A stretch of DNA of 64,000 nucleotides from the NCBI RefSeq assembly GCF_014251715.1, contig NZ_CP059198.1, positions 505,721 through 569,720 of the forward strand, given 5' to 3'. The position numbers were made by a program, and so were the translations under genes. The notes below the pieces were generated by a model. It did not search any database and was not told the origin of the DNA. It was given only the letters and a program-made list of their open reading frames with translations. The stretch is from Blattabacterium cuenoti. Lineage in GTDB: Bacteria; Bacteroidota; Bacteroidia; Flavobacteriales; Blattabacteriaceae. How positions within the stretch are numbered: the stretch's first letter is position 1; each line of letters starts with the position of its first letter. Positions 43,997-51,552 of this stretch are shown here, piece by piece.

Positions 43997-44485
43997 TTAT
44001 ATTGGAAAAATACCGCTAATATTTTTTAATTTAATTTTTTTTAAATCATCAGAAGCTTCTATTCCATTGATAGCATGTAAAATTGTCCCATCTGAATTAT
44101 ATATAGTTGTATATTTTCTATTAAATATCTTTTTTTGTTTTTTGTTCCAAAATATTTCTTCTGTTTTCAAAAAATATCCTTTAGGATTCATAATTTTTAT
44201 GTTTCCTTTAATATGATAAAGTATTTTACCAATTGATTTAACCCAATTTGCCCTAAGATAAGTATATTTATTAGAGTTTCTTTCATAAAGAAATATAGAA
44301 ACACCATTTGGAAATAAAGTGTAAAAAGTATATTCTTTTATAATAGGTGAATAAATAATAAATTTCAATAATCCTTTTTCTTTAAATAAAAGACTCGTTT
44401 TAATAAAAATTTTTTTAGGAATTTTTATTGTATTTTTTTTTATAAAATATTTTTTTTTTTTGCAAGAAAAAAGAAAAAAAAACAA
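43997..44485 (-). CDS. lptC: LptC-like LPS export lipoprotein (start codon unclear)
   Basis: Bacteroidetes LptC-type protein, the periplasmic link of the lipopolysaccharide transport bridge. The body is beta-rich, with YTFYTLFPNGVSIFLYE, YLRANWVKSIGKILYHIKGNI and the LKTEEIFWNKKQKKI pattern of LptC. A lipobox LFSC lies at the N-terminus, followed by a Lys run encoded by A12 (44450-44461). The reading frame is open up to a stop at 44558, and the upstream codons spell a good signal peptide (Lys-rich, then FIIIFFLLFFF), yet this stretch has no ATG or GTG. The annotated TTG at 44485 leaves only seven residues before Cys. The real start may be ATT, ATA or ATC further upstream. Confidence 0.72.
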   Translation of the reverse strand: MFFFLFSCKKKKYFIKKNTIKIPKKIFIKTSLLFKEKGLLKFIIYSPIIKEYTFYTLFPNGVSIFLYERNSNKYTYLRANWVKSIGKILYHIKGNIKIMNPKGYFLKTEEIFWNKKQKKIFNRKYTTIYNSDGTILHAINGIEASDDLKKIKLKNISGIFPI

Positions 44486-44541
44486 TAAAAAAAATATGAT
44501 GATAAAATTTTTTGATTTATTACTTATTATTTTATTTATTG

Positions 44542-44549
44542 TACTTTTG
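44542..44549 (+). promoter_or_regulatory. Candidate -7 element for tRNA-Phe
   Basis: TACTTTTG matches TAnnTTTG and lies 21 bases before the tRNA 5' end, predicting a leader of about 15 bases for RNase P to remove. No good -33 element is seen. Confidence 0.4.
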
Positions 44550-44570
44550 TTAATTGTTTATCTTATTTAA

Positions 44571-44643
44571 GGTATCTTAGCTCAGTTGGTAGAGCAAAGG
44601 ACTGAAAATCCTTGTGTCCCCGGTTCGATTCCGGGAGATACCA
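44571..44643 (+). tRNA. tRNA-Phe (anticodon GAA)
   Basis: 73-nt cloverleaf: acceptor GGTATCT/AGATACC, D arm GCTCAGTTGGTAGAGC, anticodon loop with GAA within GGACTGAAAATCC, variable GTGTC and T arm CCCGGTTCGATTCCGGG. Discriminator A; CCA not encoded. Its last base directly abuts the stop codon of the convergent ompH gene. Confidence 0.97.
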
Positions 44644-45147
44644 TTATATCCCTAGTTCTTTTTTGACTTCTTCGGTAATATCTCCTCCTTTATTAACAAT
44701 AACTCCTTTTCCAGGACTACAATCATCAACTCTTATAATATTTTTATCTTTATTTATTACTTTATTAATTGCATTTTCTATCTTTTTATATATAGGATTT
44801 AATAATTTATTTTGTTGATTTGTCAAATCATCTGCTGCAATTTTTTGATATGCATGAGCTCTTGCTTGCAAAATTTCTAATTCTTTTTTTAAAATGGGAT
44901 TTTTATTTTTTTTAAATTTTTCTGCTTTTTTATGAAATTCCTTTGCTAATTTATCTAAAATATTTTCATGCATTTTACTAATTTTATCTAACTCCTTTTG
45001 AGCAATAGAAAATTCTGGCATTTTTTCTATAAGAACCATACTATTCAGACAAACTATTTTTTGATAACATTCTTTAGAAAAAGAAAAAAATGAATATCCA
45101 AATAAAAAGAAAAATAATAAAAAATAAAAAATTGTATTTTTTTTCAT
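44644..45147 (-). CDS. OmpH/Skp-family periplasmic chaperone
   Basis: 167-aa Skp/OmpH protein that escorts unfolded outer-membrane proteins to the BAM complex. N-terminal signal peptide (KNTIFYFLLFFFLFGYSFFSFS), then a long Lys/Glu-rich coiled-coil (about 55-130; KMHENILDKLAKEFHKKAEKF) and the C-terminal beta piece with IIRVDDCSPGKGVIVNKGGDITEEV. It sits immediately downstream of bamA (21-base gap), its functional partner. In Bacteroidetes two ompH copies usually follow bamA; only one remains here. The stop codon touches the 3' end of tRNA-Phe on the other strand. Confidence 0.9.
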   Translation of the reverse strand: MKKNTIFYFLLFFFLFGYSFFSFSKECYQKIVCLNSMVLIEKMPEFSIAQKELDKISKMHENILDKLAKEFHKKAEKFKKNKNPILKKELEILQARAHAYQKIAADDLTNQQNKLLNPIYKKIENAINKVINKDKNIIRVDDCSPGKGVIVNKGGDITEEVKKELGI

Positions 45148-45168
45148 ATGATTTTTGTGTTTATTAGA

Positions 45169-47688
45169 TTACAAATCTTTTCCTACAATAAAATGTGTTT
45201 TCCATCTATATTTCATTTGATCAATTATATCTATAGGATATCCAAAATCTATTCCTATAATTCCTATTGGTATCCAAAAAAAACGAAATCCAAATCCAAA
45301 AGATTTATTCATTATTAGTGGATTATAATTTTTATAAGAATCACTTAAATTTCCTCCTTCTATAAAAAAAGTTGTCCAAATTTTAAATTTGGAAAAATCT
45401 TTAATCAAATAACGCATTTCTAAAACAAATTTGTTGTAAATCACCCCTCCGTAATTTGGAATATTATATTTAAAATTTTTTGTATTAGGAGAATATCCCC
45501 TTAACGGAATATGATCTATATTTTCTGATCCCAATGACCTATTTTGCACTCCACCCATATAAAACTTTTGAAAAGAAAATAATTCTTTTGAATTATTATA
45601 TTGTCCTAAATATCCAAATTCTCCTCCTACTTTAAATACCATGTTTTTTATAATTTTTTTATACCAAAAAAAAATTATTTTAAACTTAAAATACTCCATC
45701 CATTTCATTTTATTTTCTTCATTTTGTTTTATAATCATAGAGTATGGAAGAGTAAATAGACTGTTCAATTGTATTTTTGAACCTCTAAATGGAAAAATAA
45801 TATCTGGCTCAGTAGAAACTCTTTGCAATGAAATTAAATAACTAAGATTATTGAATTTACGTTTATTAAATAAATGAGATGAAATATCTCTTTTGTAAGA
45901 AAATTTTTCATAATCTATAGATGCTAAAATACTAGAATAAGGATCTAAAAAAGTTAAAAACTTGTTAAAGTTAATAGAAGTTGCTATTTTTTCAAATAAT
46001 TGTTTTTCTTCATGTAATATTTTAGTGTTCTTATATATTTGAGAAAAAAAATAAAAATCATCCTCATTCTCATTTTTTATTTTTTTTCTTGAATAAGATC
46101 CCTTCAAAGTAAGGGATGTTGGATTTTTTTTTTCGATCCAATATATCCAAGGTTCTGTAAAAGAAAAACCATATGAGGCAAAATCTTTTCCTAATTGACT
46201 AAAAATAATTAATTTTTGTCCATCTCCTTGAGGAATAGGATTCCATGAATTCCATTTAAAAAAATTTTTAAAAGAAAAGTTCCCAAAATTTAATTTAAAA
46301 TTTCCAATAATTTTTTTCATATCTTTTCCTCCAAATCCACCATATAACTGAAATTCATTAGTATTTTTCTCTACAATATGCCATACTATATCTACAAAAT
46401 TATTTTTTTTATTCGGTTTTATTTCATAATACACTTTTTCAAAAAGATTCAAATCCTCCAAATGTAATAAACTATATCTTATTTTTTTAGGAGAGAAAAT
46501 ATCTCTTGGATAAATTTTTAATTCTCTTCTAATAATATGATCCTTAGTTATTGAATTCCCTAATATATTTACTTTATTTATATATACAGGATGATTTTCT
46601 TCTATTTGTATTTCTAAATCAATTTTATTATCTATTATTTTTTTTTCTATAGGTATTATATTAACGAATAAATAACCTAAATCTAAATAATTAGATAGAA
46701 TACTGTTAGTAAAAACAGTATTAAAAATATTTTTTTGGATTCCAATTTTATTATAAATATCTCCTTTTTTGTAAGAAAAAATTTTATTTAAATAATCTTT
46801 TTTTAATTTTTTATTTCCTAAAATATTAATATTTCCTAAATAATATTTATTACCTTCAATTATTTTTATTTTTATTCCATAATTTCCAGAATTTTTTTTC
46901 CACACAGAATCCAAAAATACTTGAACGTCCATAAATCCCATAGATAAATATTTATCTATAATATTTTTTAAATCTTTTTTTATATTTTCTTCTACAAAAG
47001 AAGGATTTCCTATTATAGGAATGTAAAAACTTTTTTTAATTGTAATCATGAGATTTAACAATTCTTTATTACTAATCATTTTATTTCCTTCAAAAAATAT
47101 TTCTTCTATTCCTATTTTATTTCCTTTATCAACATGTATAGATAATATATTTTTATTATCTTTTTTAGTTATTTCATTTTTTATATTAATTTCATGAAAT
47201 CCTTTATTTTTATAATATTCTTGAATTTTATTTTTTATAGTTTGAATTAAATCTCCAGAAATTTTTTCTCCTTTTTTTATTTTTTTTATATTCAAAAATT
47301 GATCTTTTCTAATTCCTTTTACTTTTATTTCATCAATTTCTATCAAATCTTCTAATTCAAAAAATAAATCAATTTCATCTTTATATATATTTTTTTTATA
47401 TACAGATATATCTTTAAAAAGATTGCTATTCCATAATTTTTTAATAGCTATCTGTATTCCATAAGTATCAACTAATTCTCCAGTAGAAATTCCAGATAAA
47501 TTAGAAATAAAACGATTATCATATTTTGTTTTTCCCATAATATGAATATTCTTTACAATAAAATTTGATTTTTTTTGATTTTGTTTAGGTAAATCAAAAT
47601 ATTCATTTTTATTGAATGAGTATACCTGTTGGATTTGCATTATCATTAATAAATAAAAAATGCTCTTGAGAAAGATATTTTTTTTCAT
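45169..47688 (-). CDS. bamA: Outer-membrane protein assembly factor BamA
   Basis: Central channel of the BAM complex that folds beta-barrels into the outer membrane. 839 aa. It has an N-terminal signal peptide and a chain of about five POTRA domains (about 40-440) with repeated GNKxIS/LGNINILGNKKLKKDYL patterns. The 16-strand barrel (about 470-839) includes the conserved LGSENIDHIPLRGY region near 760. The barrel ends FIVGKDL, lacking the terminal aromatic residue normally found in the beta-signal. It is an operon member between uppS (upstream) and ompH. Confidence 0.95.
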   Translation of the reverse strand: MKKNIFLKSIFYLLMIMQIQQVYSFNKNEYFDLPKQNQKKSNFIVKNIHIMGKTKYDNRFISNLSGISTGELVDTYGIQIAIKKLWNSNLFKDISVYKKNIYKDEIDLFFELEDLIEIDEIKVKGIRKDQFLNIKKIKKGEKISGDLIQTIKNKIQEYYKNKGFHEINIKNEITKKDNKNILSIHVDKGNKIGIEEIFFEGNKMISNKELLNLMITIKKSFYIPIIGNPSFVEENIKKDLKNIIDKYLSMGFMDVQVFLDSVWKKNSGNYGIKIKIIEGNKYYLGNINILGNKKLKKDYLNKIFSYKKGDIYNKIGIQKNIFNTVFTNSILSNYLDLGYLFVNIIPIEKKIIDNKIDLEIQIEENHPVYINKVNILGNSITKDHIIRRELKIYPRDIFSPKKIRYSLLHLEDLNLFEKVYYEIKPNKKNNFVDIVWHIVEKNTNEFQLYGGFGGKDMKKIIGNFKLNFGNFSFKNFFKWNSWNPIPQGDGQKLIIFSQLGKDFASYGFSFTEPWIYWIEKKNPTSLTLKGSYSRKKIKNENEDDFYFFSQIYKNTKILHEEKQLFEKIATSINFNKFLTFLDPYSSILASIDYEKFSYKRDISSHLFNKRKFNNLSYLISLQRVSTEPDIIFPFRGSKIQLNSLFTLPYSMIIKQNEENKMKWMEYFKFKIIFFWYKKIIKNMVFKVGGEFGYLGQYNNSKELFSFQKFYMGGVQNRSLGSENIDHIPLRGYSPNTKNFKYNIPNYGGVIYNKFVLEMRYLIKDFSKFKIWTTFFIEGGNLSDSYKNYNPLIMNKSFGFGFRFFWIPIGIIGIDFGYPIDIIDQMKYRWKTHFIVGKDL

Positions 47689-47700
47689 AAATACAAAAAG

Positions 47701-48432
47701 TTATTCTACGTTTCCAAAACGACGTTTTCTTTTTTGATAATTTATTATAGCTTTGAAAAAATCTTTTTTACGAAAATCAGGCCACAAAATATTTGTAAAA
47801 TACAATTCTGCATAAGCAGATTGCCAAAGTAAAAAATTACTAATACGTTGTTCTCCACTAGTTCTGATAATTAAATCTACATCTGGTAAATCTTTAGTAT
47901 ATAAATTTTTTTGAAAAAAAGTAAAATCTATATCTTTTAATGAGAATAATCCTTGACAGACTTTTTTAGTAATATTTTTTGTTGCTCTTAAAATTTCTTC
48001 TCTTCCACTATAACTTAATGCTAAAATCAAAGTTCCAGATGTATTATGTTTTGTTTTTTTTATGAAAAAAAACAGTTCTTTTTGAATTATTTCAGAAAAT
48101 TTTTCTATTTCTCCTATAGTGATAATTTTTACGTTTTTTTCATGAATTTCTTTTAAATGAATTTTTAAATTAGTATGAAACAAACGCATTAATCCATCTA
48201 TTTCTTTTTTAGGCCTTTTCCAATTTTCAGAGGAAAATACATATAAAGTCATATAAGGAATTCCTAATTCTTTACATCCATTTATTGTATCTCTTACAGA
48301 TTGTATTGCTTTTTCATGCCCAAATGTTCTTAATTTCCCTCTTTTTTCTGCCCAACGACCATTTCCATCCATTATCACAGCTACATGATGAGGTATATTA
48401 TTATAATCTATTTCTTCTAGTAATTTTTTCAT
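47701..48432 (-). CDS. uppS: Undecaprenyl diphosphate synthase (isoprenyl transferase)
   Basis: Cis-prenyltransferase that extends farnesyl diphosphate to the C55 lipid carrier for peptidoglycan and LPS sugars. 243 aa. Motifs: VAVIMDGNGRWAEKRG with the catalytic Asp, the FGHEKAIQSVRDTI helix, LYVFSSENWKRPKKEI, LSYSGREEI and the C-terminal DLIIRTSGEQRISNFLLWQSAYAELYF. All are intact. It links isoprenoid supply (mevalonate kinase nearby on the other strand) to wall synthesis. It lies 12 bases upstream of bamA. Confidence 0.96.
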   Translation of the reverse strand: MKKLLEEIDYNNIPHHVAVIMDGNGRWAEKRGKLRTFGHEKAIQSVRDTINGCKELGIPYMTLYVFSSENWKRPKKEIDGLMRLFHTNLKIHLKEIHEKNVKIITIGEIEKFSEIIQKELFFFIKKTKHNTSGTLILALSYSGREEILRATKNITKKVCQGLFSLKDIDFTFFQKNLYTKDLPDVDLIIRTSGEQRISNFLLWQSAYAELYFTNILWPDFRKKDFFKAIINYQKRKRRFGNVE

Positions 48433-48466
48433 AAAAACATCTTTTACAAAGATATAAATTTCATAT

Positions 48467-49351
48467 TCAATTTCTTTTATCCATTCCCCATAAAAGTTTT
48501 TCTCGTAATGTTTTATAATAAGTATTCTTTCTTTCTTGAATCATATATATATAAAAAGGAGCTTTTTGTATGTACAATTCATTATCCTTATTTAAAGAAG
48601 TCAATCTAGTATCCATAGATAAAGAATAAGATTTAACACGACTATGTATTTTTAAATGAACTTTTTTATGATCCGATATAATTAATGGACGTGAAAATAA
48701 ATTATGTGGAGAGATAGGAGTAAGTACAAAATTATTGTTATCCGGACTAATAATAGGTCCACCGCAACTTAAAGAATATCCAGTAGATCCAGTTGGAGTA
48801 GAAATAATTAATCCATCTGCCCAATAAGAAGTCAAAAATTCATTATCAATGTAAGCATCTATAGTAATCATAGAAACGGTTTCTTTGCGAATAATTACGA
48901 TTTCATTTAATGCAAAATTAAAAAACTGATGATGATCCATAATGGAAGTTTTCAAACTTAATAAGCTTCTAGGGATTAAAAGAAATTTTTTATTGAAAAT
49001 TTGATCTATTTTTTTAATAAAAACATCTTTATTGAAAGTAGCTAAAAAACCTAAATTTCCTGTATTTACTCCAACTATAGGAATTCCAGAATCTCTTATT
49101 AATGTTATAGCGGATAAAATCGTACCATCTCCTCCAAAAGTAAACATTAAACTAAAATCTTTAGTTAATTCTTTGTAATGAGAAAATACAGGAAAATCCA
49201 GATTTTTAAATTCCTTAAAAGAAGATAAAATATGTAAAAATGATTTTTCAATATGAATTTCTATTGAATGACTAGATGCATAGCCTATGAACTGATTTAA
49301 ATATGAAATATTATTTGCTACAAATTTTTGTCCATATACGGCTATTTTCAT
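48467..49351 (-). CDS. nadK: NAD kinase
   Basis: Phosphorylates NAD to NADP. 294 aa. Diagnostic motifs are FTFGGDGTILSA (GGDG active-site loop), VGVNTGNLGFLA, the NEIVI strand, and WADGLIISTPTGSTGYSLSCGGPI with the SPHNLFSRPLI segment. First gene of the minus-strand envelope run nadK-uppS-bamA-ompH, a conserved flavobacterial order; a pdxJ or CBS gene often found inside this cluster is missing here. Divergent from the mevalonate kinase gene across 116 bases, where no confident minus-strand promoter was recognised. Confidence 0.96.
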   Translation of the reverse strand: MKIAVYGQKFVANNISYLNQFIGYASSHSIEIHIEKSFLHILSSFKEFKNLDFPVFSHYKELTKDFSLMFTFGGDGTILSAITLIRDSGIPIVGVNTGNLGFLATFNKDVFIKKIDQIFNKKFLLIPRSLLSLKTSIMDHHQFFNFALNEIVIIRKETVSMITIDAYIDNEFLTSYWADGLIISTPTGSTGYSLSCGGPIISPDNNNFVLTPISPHNLFSRPLIISDHKKVHLKIHSRVKSYSLSMDTRLTSLNKDNELYIQKAPFYIYMIQERKNTYYKTLREKLLWGMDKRN

Positions 49352-49437
49352 TTTGATTTTTTCACAATAAACTAAAAAAAAATTACGAATTTATATAATA
49401 AATGTACAAAAAAGATTAATTAATTTTTTTTTTTAAT

Positions 49438-49445
49438 TAAATTTG
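49438..49445 (+). promoter_or_regulatory. Candidate -7 element for the mevalonate kinase-rluB-aroQ operon
   Basis: TAAATTTG, identical to the pdhA -7 element, 22 bases before the ATG at 49468. The -33 element is not evident. It is the only TAnnTTTG found ahead of this gene group. Confidence 0.4.
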
Positions 49446-49467
49446 TTTTTATGAAAAGGAAAGAAAT

Positions 49468-50381
49468 ATGAAAAAATCTTTATTTCCTGCTAAAATATTA
49501 TTATTTGGAGAATATGGAGTTATAAAAAATTCTAGTGGTCTTTCCATTCCTCATAATTTTTATAAAGGAACTTTAAAATTTCATTCTAAATTTAATTTAG
49601 ATATATTATCCTCTAATTATGAAATTAAAAAATATTATAATTTTTTATACATTCTAGAAAAAAAAAACAAATCTTAACAAGATTAAATTTAAAAAAATTA
49701 CATAAAGATATACAAAATGGAATATCCTTTCATTCAAATATACCACAAAGATATGGTATAGGAAGTTCTGGAGCATTAGTTGCGGCTATTTATGATAAAT
49801 ATGCAAAAAATAAATGTCATGAAAATATAGTTTTTTTAAAAAAAATATTTAGTCAAATGGAATCTTTTTTTCATGGAAAAAGTTCCGGAATAGATCCTTT
49901 AATTTGTTATTTAAATTTACCTATACTTATTCGTTCAGAAACAGATATTTCTACTATAGTACTTCCAAAAAAAAATAAGGGGGAAGGTGCTATTTTTTTA
50001 TTAAATTCGGGTATTCCTAGTAAAACGGCTTCTATGATAAAAATTTTTTTTGGAAAATTAAAATACCATAATTTTAAAAAAATTTTAAAAGAAGAATTTA
50101 TAAAATATAATGAAAAATGTATTGAAGCTTTTTTAAAAGAAGATTTCAAAATTTTGTTAAAAAATGTAAAAAGACTCTCTATTTGGGTATTTCATCATTT
50201 TCGTCCCATGATACCAAAAAATTTTTGTAAAATATGGGAAGAAGGAATATTCCATAATCTTCATTATTTTAAATTGTGTGGTTCTGGAGGGGGAGGTTTT
50301 ATTTTAGGATTTACTTCAAATTATGATTTATCCAAAAAAAGATTAAAAAAATATACAATGGAAGTCCTTTTTCGTTTTTAA
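49468..50381 (+). pseudogene. Mevalonate kinase-like GHMP kinase, frame-interrupted at an A10 run
   Basis: Two reading frames together make one complete GHMP kinase of about 304 aa. The first (from ATG 49468) carries motif 1, FPAKILLFGEYGVI, and stops at 49675-49677. The rest, open from 49668 to 50381 in another frame, carries motif 2 (RYGIGSSGALVAAIYDKY), FFHGKSSGIDPLICY and motif 3 (FKLCGSGGGGFILGF). They join at a run of ten A (49658-49667): one more A, or two fewer, restores a single frame. All catalytic motifs survive, so this is either a recent pseudogene or a gene read through by polymerase slippage. The mevalonate route would supply isoprenoids to UppS. Mevalonate kinase is likelier than other GHMP kinases because of the HGKSSGIDP motif. 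Confidence 0.82.
49658..49667 (+). repeat. A10 homopolymer at the mevalonate kinase frame break
   Basis: Ten consecutive A between GA and CAAATC. Reading frame 1 runs in from the left and the frame that encodes the rest of the kinase runs out to the right. This is the probable slippage site. Confidence 0.85.
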
Positions 50382-50392
50382 TTTTCATAAAA

Positions 50393-51118
50393 ATGCATGA
50401 TAACAATAAAATTAGATTAAACCAGTACTTATCTCATGCAGGGATTTCTTCCAGAAGAAAAGCAGATAAACTTATTCAATCTGGTGTTATAGAAGTTAAT
50501 GGGATCCCTATTAATAAATTAGGAACTACTATTAATACAAATGATATTGTTACATTTAATGGATCAAAAATTAAAACTAAAAATAAAATTTATATACTAC
50601 TTAATAAACCCAAAGGATTTATTACCTCAACACAGGATGAATTTAATAGGAAAACAGTAATGAATTTAATTTCAAATTATTCTGAATATAAAATTTTTCC
50701 TGTAGGTAGACTAGATTATTCTACTACGGGTGTATTATTACTTACTAACGATGGATATTTATCTGAAAAATTAACTCATCCAAAATATAAAATAAAAAAA
50801 ATATATCATGTACTCTTAAATAAAAAAATTAAAAACGAAGATTTGGAAAAAATTAGAAAAGGAAAAATATATTTAAGAGAAGGAAAAGTAAAAGTTATTT
50901 TTGTAAATAAAATTGATACAAAAAATCAAGTAAAAATTGGATTATATATGGGTTGGAATAGAATTATTAAAAGAATTTTTAAAAAATTAAATTATCAAGT
51001 TATTCGATTGGATAGAGTATATTTCGGAGGATTCTCTAAAAAATATATTAAAAAAATAGGAAGCTGGTGTTTTTTTAATGAAAAAGAAGTAAAAAATATT
51101 ATACAAAAAGAATTATGA
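50393..51118 (+). CDS. rluB: RsuA/RluB-family pseudouridine synthase
   Basis: Makes pseudouridine in 23S rRNA (RluB role by family). 241 aa. N-terminal S4 domain (IRLNQYLSHAGISSRRKADKLIQSG), then the catalytic motif VGRLDYSTTGVLLLTNDG and the C-terminal GWNRIIKRIFKKLNYQVIRLDRV. Intact, unlike the genes on either side. It starts 11 bases after the kinase gene and its stop overlaps the aroQ start (ATGA), so it is transcribed with both. Confidence 0.9.
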   Translation: MHDNNKIRLNQYLSHAGISSRRKADKLIQSGVIEVNGIPINKLGTTINTNDIVTFNGSKIKTKNKIYILLNKPKGFITSTQDEFNRKTVMNLISNYSEYKIFPVGRLDYSTTGVLLLTNDGYLSEKLTHPKYKIKKIYHVLLNKKIKNEDLEKIRKGKIYLREGKVKVIFVNKIDTKNQVKIGLYMGWNRIIKRIFKKLNYQVIRLDRVYFGGFSKKYIKKIGSWCFFNEKEVKNIIQKEL

Positions 51119-51539
51119 AAAAAATAACCATTATTAATGGTCCAAATTTAAATCTTTTAGGAAAAAGAGAACCAGAATTATACGGAAGTGAAAACTTTTT
51201 GGACTATCTCAATAAATTAAAAAAAAAAAAACATTTTATAATGTGGAAATACTTTATTATCAAAATAATAGTGAGGGAAAAATTATAGATTTTTTACATT
51301 CTATAGAATTTAAATCGGATGGAATTATATTGAATGCAGGGGCTTATACTCATACTTCCATAGGGATTGCTGATGCTATAAAATCTATAAACACTCCAGT
51401 TATAGAAGTTCATATTTCTAATGTATATTCCAGAGAATCTTTTAGAAAAAAATCATTTATTTCTTCTGTTTGTAAAGGAACAATTTTTGGATTTGGATTA
51501 AAATCTTATGAATTAGGAATAATTAGTTTTTGTTTATAA
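51115..51539 (+). pseudogene. aroQ: 3-dehydroquinate dehydratase type II, frame-interrupted at an A13 run
   Basis: Type II dehydroquinase of the shikimate pathway in two frames. The first, from the ATG at 51115, reads KKITIINGPNLNLLGKREP and YGSENFLDYL, the catalytic N-terminus with its Tyr-bearing loop, then enters a run of thirteen A (51219-51231). The second, open to 51539, reads LYYQNNSEGKIIDFLH, then IILNAGAYTHTSIGIADAI and IEVHISNVYSRESFRKKS, the remaining active-site parts. One A more, or two fewer, would give a continuous protein of 140-141 aa, the exact family size. All active-site segments are preserved, so slippage rescue is more plausible than decay. The start overlaps the rluB stop. 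Confidence 0.87.
51219..51231 (+). repeat. A13 homopolymer at the aroQ frame break
   Basis: Thirteen consecutive A between AATT and CATTTT, the longest mononucleotide run noticed in the window, located precisely where the aroQ frame changes. Confidence 0.85.
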
Positions 51540-51543
51540 CAAA
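51529..51543 (+). terminator. Hairpin over the aroQ stop codon
   Basis: TTTGTT / AACAAA, 6-bp stem with TAT loop spanning the aroQ stop codon, followed by TGAATTTTTTT. The T tract makes an intrinsic terminator plausible for the kinase-rluB-aroQ operon. Confidence 0.4.
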
Positions 51544-51552
51544 TGAATTTTT

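Noticed and set aside
49658..51231. Interpretation of the two poly(A) breaks as plain sequencing errors
   Set aside because: Cannot be excluded from one sequence, but two independent breaks at the two long A runs of one operon, with the same phase shift, fit the known slippage phenomenon. Resequencing would settle it.
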